The notes beneath the pieces were generated by a model that saw only the letters and a list, made by a program, of their open reading frames with translations, was not told the origin of the DNA and did no database searches. A stretch of 64,000 nt of DNA from Acidovorax sp. DW039 (GTDB lineage Bacteria; Pseudomonadota; Gammaproteobacteria; Burkholderiales; Burkholderiaceae_C): contig NZ_AP029019.1 in the NCBI RefSeq assembly GCF_037101375.1, forward strand, positions 1,550,001 through 1,614,000, written 5' to 3'. Shown piece by piece: positions 17,697 through 26,780 of the stretch. The translations under genes and the position numbers were made by a program. Positions within the stretch are counted from its first letter, which is position 1. The number at the start of each line of letters is the position of its first letter.

Positions 17697-18395
17697 GTGT
17701 CCGTGTCCGTCAGTCCCAAAGCCACTATCGCCGTCGTTGAAGACGATGAAGACATTCGCGCGAATGTCTGCCGATATCTTGCGCACGCCGGATTTGATAC
17801 CTGGGGTGCGGAGTCTGCCGAAGATTTTTACGTGCGGTTGTTGAGAGACCGGGTGGACTTGGCGGTCATTGATATCGGTCTGCCCGGTGCGGATGGATTG
17901 AGTCTTGTAGAGCGCCTTGCTGCACAAGGCATATCCACTGTGCTGATGACGGCACGAGCAGATCTCGACAGCCGTATCAAGGGGCTGGATGCCGGTGCGC
18001 TCCAGTACTTCGTGAAGCCAGTGGATATGCAGGAACTGGTGGCAGGCGTGCGCTCTCAGCTGCGCAGCAGGCAACGCCAGTTCCAGATCAGTGCTCCGCA
18101 AGTGACTTCGTCCTGGAGTCTTGACAGGGCGGGCGGGAAGCTTCGTGCCCCCAACGGCAAAAACGTCATTCTCACGACCCGGGAATTGGAAATTCTCTCG
18201 TGTCTGATGCGTACGCCGGGCGCGGTGATCAGCAAGCAGGCGCTGACGGAGGCGGTAGGCGCCCGTGACCTGGAAGACGATTTCCATCGCATCGAGTCAG
18301 CTCTGACGCGACTGCGACGAAAGACCCTGGACGACACAGCGATGGCGTTGCCTGTGCGTGCGGTCTTTGGCAAAGGGCTGGTGTTCGCCGCATGA
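17697..18395 (+). CDS. OmpR/PhoB-type response regulator
   Basis: The 232-residue protein has an N-terminal receiver domain with the acidic pair VVEDDED, the phospho-acceptor aspartate in LAVIDIGLPGADG and the conserved lysine in FVKPVD. A C-terminal winged-helix DNA-binding domain follows (LTTRELEILSCLMRTPG through FGKGLVFAA). No ATG is suitably placed; GTG at 17697 or 17703 gives a protein that begins just before the first strand. No clear ribosome binding site is visible, so the exact start is uncertain. It is divergent from the kinase at 15592-17577, separated by about 120 bp of shared control region. The IPTL-CTERM gene downstream is a candidate target. Confidence 0.85.
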   Translation: MSVSVSPKATIAVVEDDEDIRANVCRYLAHAGFDTWGAESAEDFYVRLLRDRVDLAVIDIGLPGADGLSLVERLAAQGISTVLMTARADLDSRIKGLDAGALQYFVKPVDMQELVAGVRSQLRSRQRQFQISAPQVTSSWSLDRAGGKLRAPNGKNVILTTRELEILSCLMRTPGAVISKQALTEAVGARDLEDDFHRIESALTRLRRKTLDDTAMALPVRAVFGKGLVFAA

Positions 18396-18420
18396 GTTGA
18401 CCCACCCCGCATCAACCGGT

Positions 18421-18440
18421 CGACGAGGCTTGGCTCGTCG
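18421..18440 (+). other. Perfect inverted repeat after the response regulator
   Basis: CGACGAG and CTCGTCG form a 7-bp perfect stem with a 6-nt loop, 25 bp after the stop codon. No U-tract follows, so it is either an mRNA 3' hairpin or an operator. Function is not clear. Confidence 0.35.
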
Positions 18441-18561
18441 ATAACGGTCGAAATTTCCCCCATCAATTTTGCTGTGTATGTCGCAAGGCAGGGCGCAGCC
18501 TTGGCCGAAATCGGCCTGCAGGTTTTGACAACAGGGACTGCTTCAAAGAGGAGAAGGTAGA

Positions 18562-21426
18562 TTGATCACACAGAATTTTCCCGCTGGAAAGCGCGAAGAG
18601 CCTTCCGGGTTCCCGCGCTACTTGTGCCTGTGGCTGTTGGGGTTGCTGGTCTTTGTGACCACCGCAGGCTCATCTCATGCGGCTTTCTTGAATGGCGGCT
18701 TTGAGAATGATTTGGCCAACTGGAACATTCGGCATCTGCGCGTGCCAAGTGCCGGTATTCCTTTGGCTAACTTCCCGCCGGATGCCGAAAGTGATCTGGG
18801 GCTCACCGTCAACACAACCTCCACACCAGCGCCGACCGATGCTGTGGGTAATGGCTCTGACACGAACGTCAACGGTCAGGTGCGCTTTCCGCTGTATGGC
18901 GCCAAGAGTGCTCGCGTCAATTACCTGGGCGCCCAGAACCGTGCTGCGTCCATTGACCAGACGGCCATGATGACCCTGAGCGACGTTGACCCTGCGGATG
19001 GGAAGGCACACGTGCGTTTTGCCATCGCACCGGTGTTGCAAAACCCTGGCCATGCCGGGAACGAGCAGCCCTACTTCTTCGTCGAGGTCTATAACGTCAC
19101 GAAGAACAAACAGCTGTTCTACACCTTCAACTTCTCTGGCCAGTCGGGCGTGCCCTGGCAGACGGTTGGCGGCTTTCAGTACACCAACTGGCAGACCATC
19201 GACATTGCACCTGGGGCCGGTGTGCTGGATGTGGGCGACCAGATCAAGGTCACCGTGATCGCTGCGGGTTGCAGCGCGGGTGGGCATTCCGGCCATATCT
19301 ATGTGGATTCTGGAGCCGGTCTGACCAACCTGCCCGGCCCAGGCATCAAGGCCGATGCGCCAGAGTACGCTGCCGCCGGCAGCAGCGTTGCCTACACGTA
19401 TTCGTATTCGAACCAGGGTGACGTGCCGTTGACGAGCACGGTGGTGACCATCGTGTCTCCGCAAGACAACACGGCAGGAACCCCCAAGAACCTGCGCGTG
19501 GACCCAGCCACCGTGCCGGGCGCCTGCACGGTCAGTACGTCTGGTGCGGCGGGCAACCAGATCGATACGGTGTCGTGCCCGATCGGCACGCTCAATCCGG
19601 GTAGCAGCGGCACCATCCCGCTGTCGTTTCTCACGCCGGGTACTACCACGGGCCCCATCAACCACGGCAACTATTCCATCGTGGGCGATGCCATTTCGCC
19701 CCTGCTGGGGCCGCTGGTGCAAAGCCGGATCACGACGGACCCCCTGGTCGATTTGAGCGTGAGCCTGTCTGACGGGCAAAGCGCCGTGATCTGGGGCCAG
19801 GCCCTCACGTACACCATGTCCGTGACCAACCTCGGCCCCACGGATGTACCCGCCGGAACGACCGTCCAGGAGTCGGCGCCTGCGTCGTTGACAAACATCT
19901 CATGGACCTGTGTTGCCAGCGGTGGCGCAGTCTGCCCTGTGCCCTCAGGCTCCGGCGCTGTGAGTCAGATACTGACAGCTCCTGTCCCGGTTGGCGGCAC
20001 GCTCACTTACACCATTTCGGCGCAAGCAGACCCTGCTGGCACGGGTGCCAGCACCATCCTGCACACAGCTGTGGTGACAGCACCCGTCGGTGTGAAGGAC
20101 CGCGAAAGCTCCAACAACACCGCCACGGATTCGAATCCCGTGGGTCTGGGGTTGTTCAACCTATCGGTCAACAAAGTTGGCGCGGGGACCGTGACCTCGG
20201 TGCCATCGGGCATCACTTGTGGCCCGAGTTGCGCCGCAGACGCACCGGGCGGTTCCCAAGTCATCTTGTACGCCACCGCACCCTCTGGATCGATCTTTTC
20301 GGGCTGGAACGGTGGTGGATGCTCCGGTACCGCCACAAGTTGCACCGTTTCCATGGATGCGTCCAAGGTTGTAACTGCCAACTTCACCGTGCCCCTGGAC
20401 GTGACGCCTGCGATCGGTGCCAATGGAACGGTCAGCCCCGCCGTGACCCAGCCGGTGGCACCGGGGGGGACCACCTCGTTCACTGTCACGCCTAACGCAG
20501 GCTACGCACCTGTCATCACTGACAACTGCGCAGCGGGCGGCGCACAAACGGGTGGCACCCTGGTGGGGAGCACTTACACGACCAATGCCATTGCGCAAAG
20601 CTGCACAATCAACTTTAGCTTTGTGAATGCAGGCGTTGCCACGGTCACGCCTACGGTAGGCACAGGCGGCGTTATCACGCCCAACACGCCCAAGACTGTG
20701 GTGATCGGTGGCTCTGCCTCGTACGTGGTCACGCCCAACACTGGATACTCCAATGGCACGCCGACAGGCACCTGCGCTGCAGGCACTTGGTCTGGCACCA
20801 CCTACACCATCGCTTCAGTGGCAGCCAATTGCTCGGTGAACTTCGCTTTCATCGGACCTGTGGCGGTCACAGCATCAGTGGCCTCAGGCAGCGGTGTGGC
20901 CACTCCTGCATCGCAGTCGGTGGCGGTGGGCAGCACGGCAGTGATCACGCTCACACCCGGTGCGGGGCAGCGCGCCACTCTGGCGGCCAGCAGCACTTGC
21001 ACGGGCGGTAGCTTTAATGCTGATACCACGGTGTACACCATCCCCAGTGTGGCGGGCGCTTGCTCCGCAGTGTTCGCGTTTGTGCCCAACCCAGTGGTGA
21101 CTGGGTCTGTGCTGTCGGGCACCGGTACGGTGTCCCCTGCCTCCCAGGCTGTGATGCCTGGCGCAAGTGCCGTGTTCACTCTTGCTCCTGGTGCGGGTAT
21201 GCGTGCGGCGCTGGATGCATCCAGCACCTGCACTGGCGGAAGCTTCAATGCAGGCTTTACTACCTACACCGTGCCTGCTGTGGCAGCGGACTGCACTGCG
21301 GTGTTCCGCTTTGCTCCAGCTACCGGCCCTGCGTCCATCCCCACATTGTCCGAGTGGGGAATGATCATGCTGTCGGCCCTGCTGGCGCTGATGGCCTGGG
21401 GGCACCGGCGTCGTTTTGGTCGCTGA
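18562..21426 (+). CDS. Secreted IPTL-CTERM protein with DUF11 and tandem bacterial repeats
   Basis: The 954-residue exported protein has a long N-terminal signal segment (LWLLGLLVFVTTAGSSHA, about 24-41), then a region with a FLNGGFENDLANWNI start typical of exported carbohydrate-associated modules. A DUF11 domain lies near residues 390-525, followed by a cysteine-bearing bacterial repeat (ATAPSGSIFSGWNGGGCSG) and four tandem repeats of 65-75 residues, each with TVSPA/TPASQ, a GAG-type turn, STCTGGSF and a final AVF/NF strand. The C-terminus is IPTLSEWGMIMLSALLALMA plus an arginine-rich tail, the IPTL-CTERM sorting signal read by exosortase-type systems. The start is TTG at 18562 with an AGAGGAGAAGG ribosome site. 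No exosortase is in the window. Confidence 0.87.
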   Translation: MITQNFPAGKREEPSGFPRYLCLWLLGLLVFVTTAGSSHAAFLNGGFENDLANWNIRHLRVPSAGIPLANFPPDAESDLGLTVNTTSTPAPTDAVGNGSDTNVNGQVRFPLYGAKSARVNYLGAQNRAASIDQTAMMTLSDVDPADGKAHVRFAIAPVLQNPGHAGNEQPYFFVEVYNVTKNKQLFYTFNFSGQSGVPWQTVGGFQYTNWQTIDIAPGAGVLDVGDQIKVTVIAAGCSAGGHSGHIYVDSGAGLTNLPGPGIKADAPEYAAAGSSVAYTYSYSNQGDVPLTSTVVTIVSPQDNTAGTPKNLRVDPATVPGACTVSTSGAAGNQIDTVSCPIGTLNPGSSGTIPLSFLTPGTTTGPINHGNYSIVGDAISPLLGPLVQSRITTDPLVDLSVSLSDGQSAVIWGQALTYTMSVTNLGPTDVPAGTTVQESAPASLTNISWTCVASGGAVCPVPSGSGAVSQILTAPVPVGGTLTYTISAQADPAGTGASTILHTAVVTAPVGVKDRESSNNTATDSNPVGLGLFNLSVNKVGAGTVTSVPSGITCGPSCAADAPGGSQVILYATAPSGSIFSGWNGGGCSGTATSCTVSMDASKVVTANFTVPLDVTPAIGANGTVSPAVTQPVAPGGTTSFTVTPNAGYAPVITDNCAAGGAQTGGTLVGSTYTTNAIAQSCTINFSFVNAGVATVTPTVGTGGVITPNTPKTVVIGGSASYVVTPNTGYSNGTPTGTCAAGTWSGTTYTIASVAANCSVNFAFIGPVAVTASVASGSGVATPASQSVAVGSTAVITLTPGAGQRATLAASSTCTGGSFNADTTVYTIPSVAGACSAVFAFVPNPVVTGSVLSGTGTVSPASQAVMPGASAVFTLAPGAGMRAALDASSTCTGGSFNAGFTTYTVPAVAADCTAVFRFAPATGPASIPTLSEWGMIMLSALLALMAWGHRRRFGR

Positions 21427-21484
21427 TGCGGTAGCTTCTGCTTTGCCGAACTCATCTCGTCATCGCGCTCTGGCATAGAGCCTT

Positions 21485-21521
21485 TGCCAGGGCCCTCAGG
21501 GGGCTCTGGCACTCTATTTTT
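21485..21521 (+). terminator. Rho-independent terminator after the IPTL-CTERM gene
   Basis: TGCCAG/CTGGCA arms with additional G-C pairs (one mismatch) and a TATTTTTG tract end 6 bp before the next ATG. The hairpin would separate the IPTL-CTERM gene from the DUF3617 gene. Confidence 0.65.
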
Positions 21522-21526
21522 GCTTC

Positions 21527-22063
21527 ATGAAAACCTCCACACTTGTCCTTGCTGTGTTGTCACACTCGTTGGGTGCTCTCCTGCCGCTCGCCCACGCTGA
21601 TGCCCTGCCTGTGCGCAAACCCGGCTTATGGGAAGTCTCGATCATTGGTGCCGGCCAGTCTGTCATGCGTCAGCAAAAGGTGCTGCAATGCACTACAAAC
21701 GAAGTGGATGCTTTGACCATGCTCGCTATCGTGCCAGGGCAGGAGCACTGCCACGAAACGAAGGTCGTAAAGGAAGCAGGACAGTTCACGGTGCAGACGG
21801 TGTGCTTCGTACACGACAACCAGGTCAAGGCCCGCATCCGTTTGAAGGGAGACTTCCAGCAGCTTTATCAGGGAGATTTCGAGGTGGCTTATTCGAAACC
21901 GGTGGCCTACAGCAGCCCTGGGGTGACCCAGTTCTCCGGGCGCCGTCTGGGCGACTGCAAGCCGGGGATGAAACCATCGGACATGGTGCTGCCCAACGGG
22001 GTCACGGTCAACATCGTCGACAGCCTGAAGCAGCATGAAGGTCACGAAGGGCACCGGCACTGA
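21527..22063 (+). CDS. DUF3617 family exported protein
   Basis: The 178-residue protein has a signal peptide ending near HADA and the family hallmark LPVRKPGLWEVS just after it. Later conserved features are cysteines in VLQCTTNEV, EHCHETK and GDCKPGMKP. DUF3617 proteins are small periplasmic proteins of unknown function, common in proteobacteria. The C-terminus is unusually histidine rich (HEGHEGHRH), which might bind metal. A strong terminator follows. Confidence 0.85.
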   Translation: MKTSTLVLAVLSHSLGALLPLAHADALPVRKPGLWEVSIIGAGQSVMRQQKVLQCTTNEVDALTMLAIVPGQEHCHETKVVKEAGQFTVQTVCFVHDNQVKARIRLKGDFQQLYQGDFEVAYSKPVAYSSPGVTQFSGRRLGDCKPGMKPSDMVLPNGVTVNIVDSLKQHEGHEGHRH

Positions 22064-22094
22064 GGTAGGGGTCTTCGGCCTGAGCGATACAGTT

Positions 22095-22138
22095 CCAACA
22101 AAAAGCCCCGCTGGGTAACCAGCGGGGCTTTTTGTTGG
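22095..22138. terminator. Bidirectional rho-independent terminator
   Basis: Perfect 20-bp arms (22095-22114 and 22119-22138) with a GTAA loop: the GC core CCCCGCTGG is flanked by AAAAA on one side and TTTTT on the other. It lies between the convergent DUF3617 and hydrolase genes. Confidence 0.93.
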
Positions 22139-22188
22139 ATGGGACGCATCGTTGCTGCAACCACACTGGTGCCGCAGCAGCGTTCGCT

Positions 22189-23568
22189 TTACTGGCTGAT
22201 CTCCAGCAGCACTACGTGCCCTTGGGCAGCGGGCCAGGTCTGCCCCACCACGCGCTCGCCATTGAACTCGGCGGCGATGGGGCGCTGCCCGCCGGATGGC
22301 TTGATCTTGGCAGACGCTACGCCAGCACCGGCTGGCACACCTACAGGCGCTGCGCCGTCCAGCAGCATCTTGTCTCGGGCCGGGTCGAGATAGCCACGGG
22401 GGCGGGTCAGCGTGACGATGGAGTCTGCGGTCTTGTCGGCATCGGCGATGCGTTCGGCGCGCAGGTGGATCAGGTTGCTGCCACGGGGCAAGCTGCTGCG
22501 GTAGATATGGGTCGTGGCGTAGCCAGGGGCCGAGATCACGAACTCGTGCGGCACGCCAGGCTGGGTGGTCAGCGGGCCCCAGATGCCATCGGCACCCACG
22601 GTCTTCTTCAGCAAAGCGGCACCGGTGCGCGCGCCGGTTGCGGGGTCGGTGGCATATACCTCCAGCTGCGCACCGGGCAAGGGCAGGTTATTGCTGAAAC
22701 TGCCAGATGTGGGGTCGGTGGAGTTCAGACCAAGTCCCGTGACCTTGCCGTTGAGCACCACGGCACCTTCGGTAGCGATGTCCGTACGGATGGGCGCTTC
22801 TCCAGTGATGAACCGGTAGGCGGCATCAAACGCTACGGCAGAGAACGAGGTCTCGCGGTGATCGATGCGTGGGAACACCACGTTCTGTGCGCCTTTGAGT
22901 TCAGGCCCGGCAGCGGTCACGTTGGTGGGAGTACCTGGTTGGCCGATCCACACACCATCCGGTTGAGCGAACTTGTCATTGCTGTCAGAGCGAATCGTCA
23001 TCCAGCGCACTGGGCCGGGCACTTCGTCACCAGCAGCATTCTTGGGTGCATTCAGCCGGGTGAGGAACGGCCCCGTGCCAGAAAACTCGCTGCCTTCGCG
23101 AAAGCCGGGAATGGCCCACACGCCGTGGTTGGGCGTACCGCCCAGAACAGCGTGGCTCACCGTGCGGTCGCCCCCACCGTTCTGGATGTAGTTGCGCACG
23201 GCGTAGCCACCCCGTGAGTTCGCCAGCAGTACCACCTGGCTGGCACCGGTGGCGCGCAGCACCTTATCTACTTCGGCCTTCAGGAAGGCCATGTGCTCGG
23301 CTGCAGAGGTACGGCCGGGCTGCGCTACGGTGTCATCGTCGCGGGACTGCGGATACGGTACGTCGATGGCGTAGAGCCGGTCGCGTGGCCAGCCGTTGGA
23401 TTCGAAGCGCCACGCTGTGGTTTGCCACAGGGCCGCCGTATCGCCGTTGCCGTGCACGAAGACGATGGGGGGATGGTCAGGTGAGCTGGAACCACAACCA
23501 GCCAGAACAAGTGACGCGACGGCGGCGGCCGCCAGGAACGAACGGCGCGGCAACGGTGAAGAATGCAT
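22189..23568 (-). CDS. Tat/lipoprotein alpha/beta hydrolase with an atypical nucleophile elbow
   Basis: The 459-residue protein starts MHSSPLPRRSFLAAAAVASL with a twin-arginine-like pair and a lipobox LAGC, so Cys25 is probably lipidated. The alpha/beta-hydrolase core begins at PPIVFVHGNGD (oxyanion strand, 34-43). The probable nucleophile is Ser118 in LLANSRGGY, where the first glycine of GxSxG is alanine. Residues from about 270 form extra beta-rich modules with a gluconolactonase- or esterase-like look (VPHEFVISAPGY). The start at 23568 has a GGAG ribosome site. It is likely an esterase or lipase tethered in the cell envelope; substrate unknown. Confidence 0.82.
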   Translation of the reverse strand: MHSSPLPRRSFLAAAAVASLVLAGCGSSSPDHPPIVFVHGNGDTAALWQTTAWRFESNGWPRDRLYAIDVPYPQSRDDDTVAQPGRTSAAEHMAFLKAEVDKVLRATGASQVVLLANSRGGYAVRNYIQNGGGDRTVSHAVLGGTPNHGVWAIPGFREGSEFSGTGPFLTRLNAPKNAAGDEVPGPVRWMTIRSDSNDKFAQPDGVWIGQPGTPTNVTAAGPELKGAQNVVFPRIDHRETSFSAVAFDAAYRFITGEAPIRTDIATEGAVVLNGKVTGLGLNSTDPTSGSFSNNLPLPGAQLEVYATDPATGARTGAALLKKTVGADGIWGPLTTQPGVPHEFVISAPGYATTHIYRSSLPRGSNLIHLRAERIADADKTADSIVTLTRPRGYLDPARDKMLLDGAAPVGVPAGAGVASAKIKPSGGQRPIAAEFNGERVVGQTWPAAQGHVVLLEISQ

Positions 23569-23688
23569 GAGATGCTCCAGAGGAAGGCAAAAAGGCAAAC
23601 ATCGAAGCGTGACCGTAGCATGTGACAGGAGTGCGACGAAACGCCATCCTGTGGCATGCCACGCAACGCAAAGCCGAGCGTCGATCGC

Positions 23689-24804
23689 TCAGGCAAACAC
23701 CCCAGCCGTCTCCTGCATGCGTTCAGACACCTCGCCCAGATGGTGCAGGGTGTCTCCAAAAGTCACTTCCAGCTGCGTGAGCTTTTTGAAGTAGTGGCTC
23801 ACGATGTACTCATCGGTCACCCCGATGCCGCCGTGCAGTTGCACTGCCTGTTGCCCGATGAAGCGCATGGACTGGCCCAGCTGTACCTTGGCGCGGGCCA
23901 TGGCGCGGCGGCGCTCTTCTGCTGGAGCACCCAGCTTCAGGCTGGCGTAGTAGCTCATGGAGCGGGCCAGCTCCAGCTGCATCTTCATGTCGGCCACGCG
24001 GTGGCGCAGGGCCTGGAAGCTGGCGATGAACACACCGAACTGCTTGCGCTGGTTCATGTATTCCACAGTGATGGCAACCGTTTTGTCCAGCACCCCTACG
24101 GCCTCGGCGCAGGTGGCGGCAATGCCTGTGTCCACTGCCAGCTCCAGCGCGGCCAGTCCGTCGGTGGTGATCAGGGTGGCTGCGGCGTTGGTCAGATGCA
24201 CCTCGGCAGCGCGGCTGCCGTCTTGGGTGACGTAGCCCTGGGTGCTGACACCGGCGGCGTTGCGTTCCACCAGGAACAGGGCGATGTGGCCGTCCAGCAG
24301 CGCAGGCACGATGAAGGCGTCGGCCTGGTCCCCGGCAGGTACTATGCTTTTTGTAGCTGTCAGCGCATATCCTGCTTGCGCTGCAGTGGCTTTTGCATCG
24401 CAAACGTTCAGGCGGTAGCGGGCTTTGCGTTCCTGGTAGGCCAGCACCACCAGGGCTTCGCCTGCGGCAATGCGGGGCAACCATGCGGCCTGCAATGGCT
24501 CGGGGGCATAGCGGGCCAGCACGCTGCTGGCGATGAAGGACTGGGCGATGGGCTCCAGCACAATCCCGCGGCCCAGTTCTTCGGCCACCACCATGGCGTC
24601 TATGGCGCCCTGGCCCATGCCGTCGTGGGCCTCGGGCACGGTCAGCGCGGTCAGGCCCAGCTCTGCCAGTTCATTCAAGGCTGCGCGGTCAAAACCCCCT
24701 GCCGCCACGGCGGCACGGCGGCGCTCAAAGCTGTAACCCTTCTCTACCCACTTGCGCACGGCGTCGCGCAGTTGTTCCTGGTCATCAGAAAAATCGAAAT
24801 CCAT
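23689..24804 (-). CDS. Acyl-CoA dehydrogenase (short partner of the pair)
   Basis: The 371-residue flavoprotein belongs to the acyl-CoA dehydrogenase family: N-terminal helical segment MDFDFSDDQEQLRDAVRKWV, a middle beta domain, and a C-terminal domain ending with VQLHGGIGVTDEYIVSHYFK, the FAD/substrate signature. It lies 24 bp after the companion enzyme at 24829-26010 on the same strand, so the two are one operon and may assemble as a heteromer. A short palindromic repeat is embedded in the middle domain, encoding the loop LTATKSIV. Substrate chain length is unknown. Confidence 0.9.
   Translation of the reverse strand: MDFDFSDDQEQLRDAVRKWVEKGYSFERRRAAVAAGGFDRAALNELAELGLTALTVPEAHDGMGQGAIDAMVVAEELGRGIVLEPIAQSFIASSVLARYAPEPLQAAWLPRIAAGEALVVLAYQERKARYRLNVCDAKATAAQAGYALTATKSIVPAGDQADAFIVPALLDGHIALFLVERNAAGVSTQGYVTQDGSRAAEVHLTNAAATLITTDGLAALELAVDTGIAATCAEAVGVLDKTVAITVEYMNQRKQFGVFIASFQALRHRVADMKMQLELARSMSYYASLKLGAPAEERRRAMARAKVQLGQSMRFIGQQAVQLHGGIGVTDEYIVSHYFKKLTQLEVTFGDTLHHLGEVSERMQETAGVFA
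24341..24395 (+). repeat. Short palindromic repeat, copy 2 (inside the acyl-CoA dehydrogenase gene)
   Basis: The plus-strand unit begins CTATGCTTTTTGTAGCTGTC and continues through AGCGC, a loop, TTGCGCT and a GTGGCTTTTGC tail, so both halves of the repeat are present. On the gene strand it is read in frame as A-L-T-A-T-K-S-I-V in the middle domain. Confidence 0.7.
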
Positions 24805-24828
24805 GTTCTTGTCTCCTGGAACTTGGGT

Positions 24829-26010
24829 TCAGCCGAGCACGGTCTGAGCCACGATGTTGCGCTGCACTTCGTTCGAACCACCGTAGATGGTGGTCTTGCG
24901 CAGGTTGAAGTAGGTGGACGCCAGCGGTGCGTTGGCCGTGATGCCGCCGGGGAAGTTGCCTTGCCAGCCGGCCTCCATGGCCTCTTCAATAAACGGCATG
25001 GCAAACGGGCCGGCCGCCAGCATCATCAGCTCGGCATACCGCTGCTGGATCTCGCTGCCCTTGATCTTGAGCAGCCCCGCAATGTCCAGCGAGTTCTTGC
25101 CGCTTTTCTCCGCCGACAGCACGCGCAGCACCAGCATTTCCAGTGCCACGATGTCCACTTCCAGCAGGGCGATCTGGTCGCGGAAGCGCTGGTCTTCCCA
25201 CACGCCTTCGGCCTTGGCGATGCGCTTCAAGCGCTCCAGCTCGCGCTTGCTGCGGTTCACATCGGCAATGTTGGTGCGCTCGTGGCTGAGCAGGTGCTTT
25301 GCGTAGGTCCAGCCCTTGTTTTCCTCGCCCACCAGGTTTTCCACGGGCACTTCGACGTTGTCGAAGAAGACTTCGTTGACCTCGCACTCGCCGTCCAGCA
25401 GCTTGATCGGGCGCACCGTCACGCCGGGCGACTTCATGTCCACCAGCAAAAAGCTGATCCCTGTCTGGGGCTTGCCCTCGTTACTGGTGCGCACCAGGTT
25501 GAACATCCAGTCGCCATACTGGCCCAGCGTGGTCCAGGTCTTCTGGCCATTGACGATGTATTTGTCGCCCACACGCTCGGCGCGGGTCTTGACGCTGGCC
25601 AGGTCCGAGCCCGAGCCTGGTTCGCTGTAGCCCTGGCTCCACCACACTTCGCCGCTGGCAATGCCGGGCAGAAAACGCTTTTGCTGCTCGGGGCTGCCAA
25701 ACGCCATGATCACCGGGGCCACCATCACCGGGCCAAAGGGCACGATGCGGGGGGCACCGGCCAGCGCGCATTCTTCCTCAAACAGGTGCTTTTGCACGGC
25801 AGTCCAGCCGGGGCCGCCAAACTCCTTCGGCCAGCCAAACGCCAGCCAGCCCTTCTTGCCCAGGATCTTGGCCCAGCCCTGCATGTCTGCGCGCGTCAAG
25901 CGCAGGGCGTTGTGCACTTTGTGAGAAATCTCCTGGGGCAGGTTGGCGCGAACCCAGGTGCGAACCTCTTCGCGGAAGGCCTGCTCTTCGGGGGTGAATG
26001 CGAGATCCAT
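24829..26010 (-). CDS. Acyl-CoA dehydrogenase (long partner of the pair)
   Basis: The 393-residue flavoenzyme has the family marks GYSEPGSGSDLASVKTRA (about residues 128-145), GQKTWTTLGQYGDW for flavin binding and a C-terminal IYGGSNEVQRNIVAQ. FAD-dependent alpha,beta-dehydrogenation of an acyl-CoA is the expected reaction. It is the first gene of a two-gene unit with the 371-residue homologue. Paired genes of this kind include the alpha2beta2 heterotetramers of steroid side-chain degradation, but the substrate here cannot be read from sequence. Confidence 0.92.
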   Translation of the reverse strand: MDLAFTPEEQAFREEVRTWVRANLPQEISHKVHNALRLTRADMQGWAKILGKKGWLAFGWPKEFGGPGWTAVQKHLFEEECALAGAPRIVPFGPVMVAPVIMAFGSPEQQKRFLPGIASGEVWWSQGYSEPGSGSDLASVKTRAERVGDKYIVNGQKTWTTLGQYGDWMFNLVRTSNEGKPQTGISFLLVDMKSPGVTVRPIKLLDGECEVNEVFFDNVEVPVENLVGEENKGWTYAKHLLSHERTNIADVNRSKRELERLKRIAKAEGVWEDQRFRDQIALLEVDIVALEMLVLRVLSAEKSGKNSLDIAGLLKIKGSEIQQRYAELMMLAAGPFAMPFIEEAMEAGWQGNFPGGITANAPLASTYFNLRKTTIYGGSNEVQRNIVAQTVLG

Positions 26011-26057
26011 GCAGCGTGTCTCCTAATGATCTTGTAGTTGTAGCACGGTCGTTCTTT

Positions 26058-26774
26058 TTATGGCTGTCCGGGTGGTGACATGGGCGGCAAATCGCGCAGG
26101 CCCAGCTCGTCGCATAGGCGCTGCACCGTGCCCCGTAACTCGGCCACTTCGTCCTCCAGGGCCTGCAAACGGGCTTGCAGGGCGGGGGCAGGGGTGTCCA
26201 GCGAGGGGGCTGGGTGCCCGCCGTAGGCCTGCTGGCTGGTGTCTACCGGGCCGCATAGCAGGTGGGCCCAGCGCGGCTCGCGCGCGCCGGGGGCGCGTGG
26301 CAGCAGCACGACCAAGGGGCCGCCTTTTTCTTCGCTGCGGTTTTGCAACTCGTCCAAAAACGCTTCCACTGACGAGATGTCGGCAAACCGGTGCCAACGT
26401 TCGGCGTTGATGCGCAGCTCGCCTGCGGTCTGGGGGCCGCGCAGCATCAGCAGGCCCAGCAGCGCAGCCGCCTGGTCCGGCACGCCCACGCCGCGCTGAA
26501 AGTTGTGTTCCCACCGCGTGGTGCGGTTGCCGCTGCTCTCGAACACCAGCGTCAGCAGCTTCAGCGCGTCCAGCGCCTCCTGTGCCTGGGCTTCGGTGAG
26601 TTGCATCACCGGGTCGCGGCTGGTCTTCTGGTTGCAGCCGGTCACCAGCCCGTTGAGCGACATGGGGTAACTGTCGGGCACCGTGCGGGCTTTCTCCATC
26701 AACGTGGCCAGCACGCGGGCTTCCACAGGGGTGAGGGGACGGGTGGCGGGGCTGTAGGGGGTGAGGGATGACAT
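26058..26774 (-). CDS. YceH-like DUF480 protein
   Basis: The 238-residue protein begins [21 protein letters not shown] and has the DUF480 (PF04337) core: paired winged helices with [21 protein letters not shown] and later [16 protein letters not shown]. The C-terminus holds a probable coiled coil ([20 protein letters not shown]). Function is unproven; the winged-helix fold suggests nucleic acid binding. It is divergent from purN with only 21 bp between the two ATGs. Confidence 0.9.
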   Translation of the reverse strand: MSSLTPYSPATRPLTPVEARVLATLMEKARTVPDSYPMSLNGLVTGCNQKTSRDPVMQLTEAQAQEALDALKLLTLVFESSGNRTTRWEHNFQRGVGVPDQAAALLGLLMLRGPQTAGELRINAERWHRFADISSVEAFLDELQNRSEEKGGPLVVLLPRAPGAREPRWAHLLCGPVDTSQQAYGGHPAPSLDTPAPALQARLQALEDEVAELRGTVQRLCDELGLRDLPPMSPPGQP

Positions 26775-26780
26775 GGCTGG

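Noticed and set aside
18503..18530. A sigma-54 promoter before the IPTL-CTERM gene
   Set aside because: The GG and GC elements are 13 bases apart, not 10; the TTGACA at 18525 has no -10 at the right distance.
23656..26037. A 793-residue plus-strand frame across both acyl-CoA dehydrogenase genes
   Set aside because: It lies opposite two clear enzymes and has a composition typical of antisense frames in GC-rich DNA.
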